Shown here: piece after piece, positions 1 through 7,391 of the stretch
Numbering within the stretch: position 1 is the stretch's first letter
How the letters are laid out: every line of letters starts with the position of its first letter
Source of the DNA: an uncultured Methanomassiliicoccales archaeon
Lineage (GTDB): Archaea; Thermoplasmatota; Thermoplasmata; Methanomassiliicoccales; Methanomethylophilaceae
Length of the DNA: 64,000 nt
Direction of reading: 5' to 3'
NCBI GenBank assembly: GCA_959597175.1
Contig: CAUFXM010000005.1
Span: forward strand, 1-64,000
The notes under the pieces: generated by a model
Seen by the model: only the letters and a program-made list of their open reading frames with translations
What the model was told of the DNA's origin: nothing
Databases searched by the model: none
Program-made: the position numbers and the translations under genes

Positions 1-55
1 ACATCTGCTCCTCACGTGAGCGAACGTGAACCCACCAGGAACCTGAACAGCAAAC

Positions 56-84
56 GGGGTCCCGGAGATAAGGGCCGGGACCCC
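56..84. terminator. Strong GC-rich stem-loop
   Basis: A perfect 10-bp inverted repeat lies at 56-65 and 75-84, separated by a 9-base loop. No T-run follows on either strand, so it may be a terminator hairpin for a gene beyond the window edge or a structured RNA element. I see no gene in bases 1-253. Confidence 0.4.
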
Positions 85-253
85 ACATTCCCATCGGTTC
101 TCAATCCGACAGGCAGGATCAGGACCGGACGTTTTGGTCCCGTATCGCATGATAGGTCTCTGGTGTCCTCCGCACCCTCCGTCCGGATGCGACACGTGTC
201 ACGGACATCCATCCATCACAACCGTCCAGTAGCCGCCCGTCCATGGTCTGGGC

Positions 254-1513
254 ATGGCTAGACAGATATCCACCTGCGACGAACCGTACATGGACGAGAC
301 CGACTCCTGGCTTCATCATCTGGAGTCGATGGGCAGGAAAGAGGGGACGCTGCACACCCACCGCAACAACGTCCGCAGGTGCCTGGAGACCATGGCCGCC
401 GACGGCAGGTCTACCAGGGCGGAGGACATCACCACGGACGACGTCCTGTTCCTGTGGAGGACGCTGGGGGTGAAGGAGGCCGTCAGGAGGGCGTACCTCA
501 GGAGCCTGTCCTGCATGGTCAGGCACCACACCGGGAGGGACGTGCTCAAGGACGCGAACCTCCTCCACAACCGCGAGTCCAGGGACAGGGTATTCATCGG
601 CAAGGACGACTTCGCCGCAGTCTACTCGGCTGCAGACCCCCGCCAGAGGGTGATACTGTGCCTCGGGGCGTACATGGGGCTCCGCCGCTCCGAGATAGCC
701 TCGATCCGCGACGGGGATCTGAGGGACGGCAGGCTGGAGGTCCACGGCAAGGGCCACGGGGATGACGGCATGGTCGTGGTGGTCCCCGTGCCCCTCAACG
801 TCATGCGGGCGATCGAGGAGTACCGCGGCTCCCCCATGAAGGACGGCCCCAGGAGCGACGACCATCTGGTCCAGAACAGGGACCACAGGGGCATCCTCCA
901 CGGGATGCACCCGTCCAGGATATCGGAGACGATCAGGTGTCTGGGCGACTCGTGCGGCGTGCCGATAACCGTCCACTCCCTCAGGAGGTTCTTCGCCACC
1001 ACCCTCTACTACGAGACGGGCTGTGACATACAGACAATCAGGGGGATGATGCGCCACGCCGACGCCGGCACGACCCTCAGGTGCTACGTCGAGCCCTACA
1101 AGGAGCGGGAGGACCTGGCGCGCAGGGACCTGGAGGAGTTCCTGGGAGCCCTGGTGTCAGGGCGATCGGGGTCTCTTCGATCCCCTGTAGAGGACCCCAT
1201 GGTCACTGATGAAGATCTCCGCGTCGATCCCGACGGAGTCCAGCATGGACAGCATCTCGTCGTCCCTCACGATGGACATCCCGTACTCCTGGCACATCGC
1301 GTCGACCCCGGTGTCGTCGCCGGATCCGTACCTCAGCTCCGAGCCGATGGCAAGCACCCCTCCGGGCGAGAGGATGCGCGAGATCTCCGCCAGTCCCCTG
1401 CCGAGGTCCGGCCAGAAGAAGTACGTCTCCATCGCCGTGACCATGTCGAAGGAGCCGTCGTCGAACGGCAGGTCGTCCACCGATGCCAGGCAGAGCCCCA
1501 GGGTCCCGTCTGA
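254..1513 (+). CDS. Tyrosine recombinase (XerD/phage integrase family)
   Basis: Site-specific recombinase that cuts and rejoins DNA through a tyrosine nucleophile. An N-terminal SAM-like DNA-binding region (about residues 10-95) precedes the catalytic domain. The catalytic set is visible: Arg144 in GLRRSE, His241 and Arg244 in HSLRR, His268 in MRHAD, and Tyr278. Family members normally end near residue 300 (about base 1153), but this frame stays open to 419 residues, running antisense over the 3' part of the convergent methyltransferase gene. The last 120 residues therefore look like an extension through a lost stop rather than a domain. No tRNA target site is visible beside it. It could be a Xer-like housekeeping enzyme or the relic of an integrated element. 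Confidence 0.82.
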   Translation: MARQISTCDEPYMDETDSWLHHLESMGRKEGTLHTHRNNVRRCLETMAADGRSTRAEDITTDDVLFLWRTLGVKEAVRRAYLRSLSCMVRHHTGRDVLKDANLLHNRESRDRVFIGKDDFAAVYSAADPRQRVILCLGAYMGLRRSEIASIRDGDLRDGRLEVHGKGHGDDGMVVVVPVPLNVMRAIEEYRGSPMKDGPRSDDHLVQNRDHRGILHGMHPSRISETIRCLGDSCGVPITVHSLRRFFATTLYYETGCDIQTIRGMMRHADAGTTLRCYVEPYKEREDLARRDLEEFLGALVSGRSGSLRSPVEDPMVTDEDLRVDPDGVQHGQHLVVPHDGHPVLLAHRVDPGVVAGSVPQLRADGKHPSGREDARDLRQSPAEVRPEEVRLHRRDHVEGAVVERQVVHRCQAEPQGPV

Positions 1514-1789
1514 CACCAGGTCCGCATCCACCTCGGACGTCATCCTGAGCGACTCCTCCGATATGTCCGCACCCTGCAGCGTGGCGTACGGGTACCTCTC
1601 CGACAGCCTCCTCAGGAAGCCACCGCCTCCGCACCCCACATCCAGGATGGAACCGTCCATGCTCTTCGGGAGGTGCGAGAGGCAGAAGTCCCATAGGGGC
1701 CGGTGGTGCTCGTTCATCCCCTCGAGGACCGTCCTGCCGTCTTCTCCGACGGGCTTCCTGTACTGCTGGCTGAGCGGGTCTTCTGTCAT
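1157..1789 (-). CDS. Class I SAM-dependent methyltransferase
   Basis: Small SAM-dependent methyltransferase, substrate unknown. The SAM-binding motif I LDVGCGGGGF is clear, followed by the acidic strand-2 position (GADIS) and the FDMVTAMET / SPGGVLAIG motifs of methyltransferase domain 11. I chose the ATG at 1789 because the conserved QQYRKPVGEDG segment begins there and a TATA-like TGAAATAC sits about 26 bases upstream on the minus strand. In-frame ATGs at 1861, 1873 and 1882 would add residues that do not resemble the family. Its 3' half is overlapped by the antisense extension of the recombinase frame. Confidence 0.75.
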   Translation of the reverse strand: MTEDPLSQQYRKPVGEDGRTVLEGMNEHHRPLWDFCLSHLPKSMDGSILDVGCGGGGFLRRLSERYPYATLQGADISEESLRMTSEVDADLVSDGTLGLCLASVDDLPFDDGSFDMVTAMETYFFWPDLGRGLAEISRILSPGGVLAIGSELRYGSGDDTGVDAMCQEYGMSIVRDDEMLSMLDSVGIDAEIFISDHGVLYRGSKRPRSP

Positions 1790-2132
1790 GCAGTCTGGAT
1801 GCTTCGGTGAGTATTTCAGGAAGATGCACGGGACGGTGTCTCGGGGTGAGTTGTCGGACATGCACGCTGTCATCCGGCCCATCTCCGATCATCTGTGCTT
1901 TGTACCGACTCCTGTAATCAGACCAGCAGATTGCCGTTGAACTGCCGCCCACGATCGTGGTCTGACGATACTGGCTCCCGGATGCCACAAATGGTGGCGA
2001 TGTCCCGGGAAGCAGACATGCATCTCACGCTTCCATAATGATTGGAACAATGCCTGCGAACGGCATCTATAGTCCCAGATTGAATCAATTAACAACGTTA
2101 TATTCATATCCGCGTTGACGTTAGCATCCCTC

Positions 2133-3344
2133 ATGGCAAATCAGAACGAGAACGTCGTACCCATACGCGACGGCATCTACTGGATAGGCGGCGACGACAG
2201 GACCGCATCCATATTCGAGGGGGCGTTCCCGATCCCGGAGGGCGTCTCCTACAACAGCTACGTGATCATCGACGGGGAGACCTGCCTGCTGGACAGCTGC
2301 GACGCGTCCATAGCCAGCAAGTTCTGGAGGAACCTCCGCACCGTCCTGGATGGCAGGCCCCTGGACTACTTCGTGATCAACCACATGGAGCCGGACCACG
2401 GCGCATGCATCACCCAGGTCCTGGAGACCTGGCCGGACGTCACCGTCATAGGGAACACGAAGACGTTCGACATGCTCCAGAACTTCTACCACATCGACCC
2501 CGCCAATAAGATGGTGGTCTCGGAGGGGGACGAGCTCCAGGTCGGGTCCCACACCCTCAGGTTCTACTTCGCGGTGATGGTCCACTGGCCGGAGGTCATG
2601 TTCACTTACGACGTCGGGGAGAGGATGCTGTTCTCCGCAGACGCGTTCGGCACATTCCGCGCCCTCTCCGGCGCGCTCTACGCCGACGAGACCGACTTCG
2701 ACAGGGAGTACCTGGAGGAGGCCAGGAGGTACTACTCCAACATCGTCGGGAAGTACGGCAGCAAGGTGCAGGCCGTGTTCAAGAAGCTCGACGGCGTCCC
2801 CATAGACATGATCTGCCCCCTACACGGACCCATCTGGAGGAAGGACATCGGGTACATCCTCGGCAAGTACGACCTGTGGAGCAGGTACGAGCCCGAGGAC
2901 AAGGGCGTGGTGATCGCGTATACCAGCATGTACGGGAACACCGCCGCCGTGGCCGACCGTCTGGCACTCCTGCTCAAGGAGAGGGGGGTGTCCAACGTCA
3001 CCATGTATGACGTGACCAGGACCCATCCGTCCTACGTCGTCTCGGACGCGTTCAGGTTCACCAACATCGTCCTGGCGGCGCCCACCTACAACAACGCCCT
3101 CCATCCGACGATGTCATCGGTGATCGAGGACATGGAGAACATGGCCGTCCAGAACCGCAGGTACTCCATCATCGGCAACGGTTCGTGGGCCCCGCAGTCG
3201 CCCAGGATCATGGAGGAGCGCATGTCCAAGCTGAAGGACATGACCAAGGTCGGCGAGACATTCGTGATAAAGTCGTCCATGAGGGACGACCAGCTGCCGG
3301 AGCTGGAGAAGCTCGCCGACGATATCGTGGCCTCCATCCAGTGA
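2133..3344 (+). CDS. fprA: Flavodiiron protein (FprA-type F420H2 oxidase)
   Basis: Cytoplasmic flavodiiron protein, in methanogens a coenzyme F420H2 oxidase that reduces O2 to water and protects the anaerobe. The N-terminal metallo-beta-lactamase domain carries the diiron ligands HMEPDH, a later His in VHWPEV, Asp in SADAFG and His in CPLHG. The C-terminal flavodoxin domain begins around residue 255 with the FMN loop TSMYGNTA. About 403 residues is normal for the family. I chose the ATG at 2133, because a TATA-like TTATATTCATA at about 2098-2108 would start transcription almost on it, giving a leaderless message. An 8-bp hairpin follows the stop. NO reduction is a possible alternative activity. 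Confidence 0.93.
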   Translation: MANQNENVVPIRDGIYWIGGDDRTASIFEGAFPIPEGVSYNSYVIIDGETCLLDSCDASIASKFWRNLRTVLDGRPLDYFVINHMEPDHGACITQVLETWPDVTVIGNTKTFDMLQNFYHIDPANKMVVSEGDELQVGSHTLRFYFAVMVHWPEVMFTYDVGERMLFSADAFGTFRALSGALYADETDFDREYLEEARRYYSNIVGKYGSKVQAVFKKLDGVPIDMICPLHGPIWRKDIGYILGKYDLWSRYEPEDKGVVIAYTSMYGNTAAVADRLALLLKERGVSNVTMYDVTRTHPSYVVSDAFRFTNIVLAAPTYNNALHPTMSSVIEDMENMAVQNRRYSIIGNGSWAPQSPRIMEERMSKLKDMTKVGETFVIKSSMRDDQLPELEKLADDIVASIQ

Positions 3345-3355
3345 TCGATATCAGA

Positions 3356-3375
3356 CCCCGCCCGTGAGGGCGGGG
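3356..3375 (+). terminator. Terminator hairpin after fprA
   Basis: An 8-bp perfect stem (3356-3363 with 3368-3375) has a GTGA tetraloop and is followed by a pyrimidine-rich stretch, 11 bases after the fprA stop. Confidence 0.6.
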
Positions 3376-3449
3376 CACTAACCCCTTCCTTCCGATGGCG
3401 CAGGAGCAATGTGCCAGACATCCGAGGACGGTCGTCCCCGACTGCGTCT

Positions 3450-3800
3450 TCAGAGACCCAGGAGCTCCTTCTTCTTCCTGTCGAACTCCTCCTGGGTTAT
3501 TATCCCCTTGTCGAGGAGCTCCTTGTACTTCTCGACCTCTGTGAACTTGTCCTCCTTCCTGACGGACGGCACGTCGAAGGGGAGGTTGATCGGCTCCGGC
3601 ACGGGATTGTACTTCCTTGCGGCGGCGATGGCCTCCTTCTCCTTGGTCATCCTCTCGAGCTCCTGGCCCGTGTATGTGTCCTTGGCGGCGTACAGGTTGG
3701 GGGACAGACGGTCGAGACAGCCGCCGCAGATGTATCCGTCCTTCACCTTGGTCTTGATCAGGTGTATCTTCCTACCGCACATGGCGCAGTTCTCGGACAT
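3450..3800 (-). CDS. Zinc-ribbon and SHOCT-domain protein
   Basis: A 116-residue protein of unknown function. The N-terminus has a treble-clef-like zinc site with two CxxC pairs (CAMC near residue 5 and CGGC near residue 26). A charged, probably helical linker follows. The C-terminus is a typical SHOCT domain of about 30 residues (EVEKYKELLDKGIITQEEF). SHOCT domains are short helical hairpins often found at the ends of bacterial and archaeal proteins and are thought to mediate oligomerisation. It converges on fprA and shows no functional link to it. Confidence 0.75.
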   Translation of the reverse strand: MSENCAMCGRKIHLIKTKVKDGYICGGCLDRLSPNLYAAKDTYTGQELERMTKEKEAIAAARKYNPVPEPINLPFDVPSVRKEDKFTEVEKYKELLDKGIITQEEFDRKKKELLGL

Positions 3801-4367
3801 CTTATCGGTGGTGTAACGGGCCCTGTCGGTATAATGCTTCCCCGATGCTGATTCACATCACGGGGGCGTGGCGGTCACGGCGGAGACGACTTCGATTTCC
3901 GGAAAAATATCTAATAATTAATGAAGATTGTATATATTTGAATGATTATATCGCAAAATTATAGAAAAATAATCATATGATGATGAACCTGGACAATGAA
4001 ACAAACGGATTCGGACCGGGGCGAGTCCGCCACGGGCTACGCCGTTGGGCTTTAACGTTGTTATAACTTCATTGGTCGTTTTCTGATGGATATGGAATCC
4101 ATCCAATCTCTTATTTTATGGTTAATATAATAAGAAACATGCCGTCAGGAAGAGAGAGCGACTGTGGAATGAAAACTTTATATACCGTTTTTCGGGGGCA
4201 CTCCCTATCGGTAACATTTCCGTCACCTCTGTTGGTTCCCGTGTACCTACCGAAAAATGAGGTCACTCCTACGATGTAGGTAATATTTCGGGCACATGCC
4301 TCACCCCTTTAAATACTCTCCAACTGGATTTCTTTCACATGCCCGCCCGCTATGGGCAGGAGGGCAT
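3801..4367. other. 567-base intergenic region
   Basis: No convincing gene. Bases 3895-3990 are very AT-rich. A short minus-strand open frame at 3918-4106 has no recognisable similarity and atypical composition. The right part holds the promoter and repeat motifs of the downstream corrinoid-protein gene, listed separately. Confidence 0.5.
4183..4315 (+). promoter_or_regulatory. Promoter region with three related repeats upstream of the corrinoid-protein gene
   Basis: Two TATA-like boxes are present: TTTATATA at 4177-4184 and TTTAAATA at 4308-4315. The second would start transcription about 30 bases before the gene. Between them lie two direct repeats matching at 14 of 17 positions (4210-4226 GGTAACATTTCCGTCAC; 4279-4295 GGTAATATTTCGGGCAC). 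A third, related TTTTTCGGGGGCAC ends near 4201. The second copy ends 12 bases before the proximal TATA box, a plausible place for a regulator to bind. The regulatory role is inferred. Confidence 0.5.
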
Positions 4368-5066
4368 ATGTCTGAGAACGAGTCCATACTGCAGAACCTG
4401 AAGAAGTCCGTTGAAACGTGGGACTACGACCTGATGGAGAGATCCGTAGAGGATGCTCTCTCCGCAGGGATATCGCCCGACGTTATTGTGTCTCAGGGGC
4501 TCGGAAAGGGTATGGAGACCATCAGCGATCTGTTCAACGAGGGCAGGATATACCTACCGCAGGTATTGATGGCCTCGAGGACGATGGAGGGGGCGCTCGA
4601 CGTGCTCCGTCCGCGGATGGAGGCAAACGACCACATGTACCGTGGTACGATCGTCATGGGCTCCGTTCAAGGGGATATTCACGAGATCGGGAAGAACGTG
4701 TGCTGCGCCATGCTTCGTGGCGCGGGATACCGTGTCATCGACCTCGGACCGGATGTATCCCCTGATATGTTCGTGGAGGCGGCGAAGCAGTACGATGCCA
4801 GCATCATAGGCGGCTCCGCCCTCATGACCACCACTCTTGTCATGCAGGAGAAGATGGTCAGGACGACCAAGGAGGACGGGTGTCCCGTCTTTCTGATTTT
4901 TGGAGGGGCACCCTGCACTCCGGAATGGGTCGAGAAGATCGGAGGCGACGGTTACTCCGCCTCCGGCGCCGAGATCGTCAGGCTCGTCACGGGCCTGATA
5001 GGCTCGGCATCGGCCCGTGCCACGTCTCTACGGGAACCTGTACACAGTACAGGAGGGGATTCATAA
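4368..5066 (+). CDS. Methylamine corrinoid protein (MtmC-like)
   Basis: A 232-residue cobalamin-binding methyl carrier of the MtmC/MtbC/MttC family. It has the N-terminal four-helix cap (about residues 1-90) and a Rossmann B12-binding domain with the base-off/His-on motif GDIHEIGKN, whose His coordinates cobalt, followed by GGSALMTTT. It is very similar to the mtmC at 6745 but has a roughly 20-residue C-terminal tail rich in Ala, Ser and Arg. I chose the ATG at 4368, preceded by an AGGAGG ribosome-binding site at about 4358. Its stop overlaps the start of the transporter gene in TAATG, so the two are translationally coupled. It has no methyltransferase gene directly beside it, and the amine it serves cannot be fixed from sequence. 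Confidence 0.88.
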   Translation: MSENESILQNLKKSVETWDYDLMERSVEDALSAGISPDVIVSQGLGKGMETISDLFNEGRIYLPQVLMASRTMEGALDVLRPRMEANDHMYRGTIVMGSVQGDIHEIGKNVCCAMLRGAGYRVIDLGPDVSPDMFVEAAKQYDASIIGGSALMTTTLVMQEKMVRTTKEDGCPVFLIFGGAPCTPEWVEKIGGDGYSASGAEIVRLVTGLIGSASARATSLREPVHSTGGDS

Positions 5067-6307
5067 TGGATACAACGAAGAAAATATCGTATCTGATCCT
5101 CCTGGTTGTGCTCGTGATCATCGGAGCGGTCCTGCTCGGGATGGAGGGAGTCGATCTCGGCTCCATCGGTTCCAGCCTCATGACCCCCGGTGCTGACTGG
5201 GCTCTCCAGGAAGAGACACAGTTCGGAAAGAATCTTGACGTATGGTTCATGCTTATGCTCGTGGCCTTCCTGATGATCTTCATCAAGAAGTACGAGTGGG
5301 GTGTGGCCCTGGCTGTCCTGCTGTCCGCGGCCGCCAGCTTTGTGGTCTACCTCGGGATCCAGGACTTCTACTTCGATGCTGCCTGGAACCAGGGTCTCCT
5401 GATAAGAGCTGTCGTCTGCGCCATCACGCTGGTCATTGCCATCGGAGTGTTCCTCGGAACCGTGAAGATGTGGCAGTACCTCCTCGTCGGAGTGGCGTTC
5501 GCCATATTCTACGCCTTCATCGAGTGGCTCATGCTCGGCGGCTTCACCGTCGGCGATGCGATGGCGAGGGACCCCGGAGGCTCCATACTGGTCCACATGT
5601 GCGCGGCCTACTTCGGTCTCGGATGCGCTCTCGGAATCAGAGAGAAGCGCGCGTTCGACGAACCCATGTACACCACCACTCACAGCGTCACGTTCGTCTG
5701 GCTGGCAAGCATGCTGCTGTGGATGCTCTGGCCCTCCTTCGTGACCTCCCAGCTCGGACTCGAGTACGTCACCTGGGGAACCGTGACCTGCTACATGGCC
5801 GGAATCGGATCCGTCATCAGCGCGTATCTCGTGTGCATGTACTGCCAGGGCAAGGTCAACCCGCTGACGTACACCTATGCAATGCTCTGCGGACCCGTCG
5901 CCATCGGAGCACCCCTGCTGTCCGTCGGACCCTGGGGAGCCCTGCTCATCGGAATCATCGCCGGTGCCGTCTCGGCCCTGTGCTTCATCTACCTGCAGCC
6001 CTGGTTCTGCAAGAAGCTCGGTGTGCTCGATGTGATGGGTGTCCACAACCTCCACGGAGTCGGTGGCTGGATGGGTGCCATATTCTGCACTATCATCATC
6101 CTCGCCAGTGGCGGTTCCGGAAGCGAGGCGGCCGCGACCATCGCCATGGCCGTCATCGTCTGCGTCCTGTCCATCGTCGTCGGTGCCATCGTCGGAGTGA
6201 TCATGAAGGTCACCCGCGGAGACATCGAGGACTTCGCCACGGACGATGTGGACTTCATCAAGAACGAGGAACCCGCCGAGCCCGCCGCGGCCGCACAGGC
6301 CCAGTGA
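5066..6307 (+). CDS. Ammonium/methylammonium transporter, Amt/Rh family
   Basis: A 413-residue polytopic membrane protein with about eleven hydrophobic segments. It keeps the twin pore histidines of the Amt/Mep/Rh superfamily, one in GGSILVHMCAAYFGL and one in VHNLHGVGGW. The first motif is closer to Rh proteins than to classic AmtB. The C-terminal tail is acidic and Ala-rich. The start ATG overlaps the stop of the corrinoid-protein gene and is preceded by AGGAGGGG. No glnK gene accompanies it, although amtB and glnK are usually linked. Together with its coupling to a methylamine corrinoid protein, this suggests methylamine uptake rather than nitrogen scavenging. That substrate is my inference. 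Confidence 0.85.
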   Translation: MDTTKKISYLILLVVLVIIGAVLLGMEGVDLGSIGSSLMTPGADWALQEETQFGKNLDVWFMLMLVAFLMIFIKKYEWGVALAVLLSAAASFVVYLGIQDFYFDAAWNQGLLIRAVVCAITLVIAIGVFLGTVKMWQYLLVGVAFAIFYAFIEWLMLGGFTVGDAMARDPGGSILVHMCAAYFGLGCALGIREKRAFDEPMYTTTHSVTFVWLASMLLWMLWPSFVTSQLGLEYVTWGTVTCYMAGIGSVISAYLVCMYCQGKVNPLTYTYAMLCGPVAIGAPLLSVGPWGALLIGIIAGAVSALCFIYLQPWFCKKLGVLDVMGVHNLHGVGGWMGAIFCTIIILASGGSGSEAAATIAMAVIVCVLSIVVGAIVGVIMKVTRGDIEDFATDDVDFIKNEEPAEPAAAAQAQ

Positions 6308-6744
6308 ACACGGACGATCCACAAACCCCTTCCCAAACCTCTTACCTTCTTCACCCACTCATTCTCCTCTCTGTTCTCCAGTCCATTCCTGCCATGGCCG
6401 TCGGTGCCCGCGGATGGCGACGATCATCCCAATACTGCAGCCGAGTGACGGATTATGCGGTCTCCGTCCATATTTCGCTGTGAAATTGGACATCTATCAG
6501 AAATCTTAAAATAGAAAATCTGGCAGATTCAAATTAGTGTTAACATAAACTTTAAATATTGAAAAAATGGACTGAAAATGACAATAGAAAAATTTAAATA
6601 ATGAACTAATCGAAGTTGGAAAATTATACAAAATCATTATATACTGATGAGTTGGATGTATTATTCGCAGTCCGCGAGGAAACCCGTGGCCGTGAAAGAA
6701 CGGATACTGCGCTGCCCAAGGGCAGATAAAGGAGGAAACGAAAA
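6308..6744 (+). promoter_or_regulatory. AT-rich intergenic region with the mtmC promoter and structured leader
   Basis: Bases 6323-6352 are a pyrimidine-rich stretch after the transporter stop, probably its terminator. Bases 6490-6650 are strongly AT-rich. A TATA box (TTATATA, 6637-6643) would start transcription near 6667 and leave a leader of about 78 bases, long for this window. The leader carries a compact hairpin at 6712-6725 (CTGCCC/GGGCAG) just ahead of the ribosome-binding site GGAGG at 6731-6735. No gene is seen. Confidence 0.55.
6323..6352 (+). repeat. Pyrimidine-rich repeat copy 1
   Basis: This 30-base segment after the Amt/Rh stop matches 63081-63110 at 25 of 30 positions without gaps. 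Both copies are C/T-rich and lie 15-17 bases after the stop of a membrane-protein gene, so they may be archaeal pyrimidine-rich terminators. Confidence 0.5.
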
Positions 6745-7380
6745 ATGTCAAACGAGCAGATTCTTGCGGACCTCAAAAAGTCCGTAGAGACTTGGGACAT
6801 CAAACTCGCCCAGGAAGCAACACAGGCCGCCATCGACGCCAAGATCGACATCGGAACGATTATCGGAGATGGACTCGGAAAGGGAATGGAGGTCATCGGA
6901 GACAGGTTCGACAAGGCCGAGATCTACCTGCCCCAGGTCGTCGCCGCTTCCAAGACGATGGAAGCCGCTCTGAAAATCCTCGAGCCCCTCATGACCGCCG
7001 GTGCCGGAGGCCTGAAGGGAACCGTCATCATGGGAACAGTCGAGGGAGACATCCACGAGATCGGAAAGAACGTCTGCTGCGCCATGCTCCGCGGTGCCGG
7101 TTACAAGGTCATCGACCTCGGACCCGATGTATCCGCCATGGACTTCGTCGACGCCGCCGACGAGAACGAGGCACAGATCATCGGAGGCTCCGCCCTCATG
7201 ACAACCACTCTGGAGTCCCAGAGGGAGGTCGTCGAAACCGTCAAGGAGATGGAGGCCCCCTACAAGTGCATCTTCGGAGGCGCCCCCTGCAGCCAGGAGT
7301 GGTGCGACGAGATCGGCGCTGACGGATACTCCGAGACCGCGAACGAGATCATCGGGCTTGTCGACAAGCTCGTCGCCTGA
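6745..7380 (+). CDS. mtmC: Monomethylamine corrinoid protein MtmC
   Basis: A 211-residue corrinoid carrier that accepts the methyl group from monomethylamine via MtmB and passes it to the coenzyme M methyltransferase. The N-terminal helical cap is followed by the B12-binding motif GDIHEIGKN and GGSALMTTT. The ATG follows GGAGG by nine bases. Only 11 bases separate its stop from mtmB, so the two form an operon. The pairing with an MtmB whose amber codon falls at residue 203 identifies the substrate as monomethylamine. Confidence 0.93.
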   Translation: MSNEQILADLKKSVETWDIKLAQEATQAAIDAKIDIGTIIGDGLGKGMEVIGDRFDKAEIYLPQVVAASKTMEAALKILEPLMTAGAGGLKGTVIMGTVEGDIHEIGKNVCCAMLRGAGYKVIDLGPDVSAMDFVDAADENEAQIIGGSALMTTTLESQREVVETVKEMEAPYKCIFGGAPCSQEWCDEIGADGYSETANEIIGLVDKLVA

Positions 7381-7391
7381 AGGTGATTGAA

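Noticed and set aside
3918..4106. Minus-strand frame of 62 codons in the large intergenic region.
   Set aside because: No recognisable similarity, mixed composition, no ribosome-binding site and AT-rich promoter-like DNA around it.
4952..6358. Long minus-strand frame opposite the transporter gene.
   Set aside because: It is an antisense shadow caused by GC-rich codon use, with low-complexity Asp/Gly/His content.
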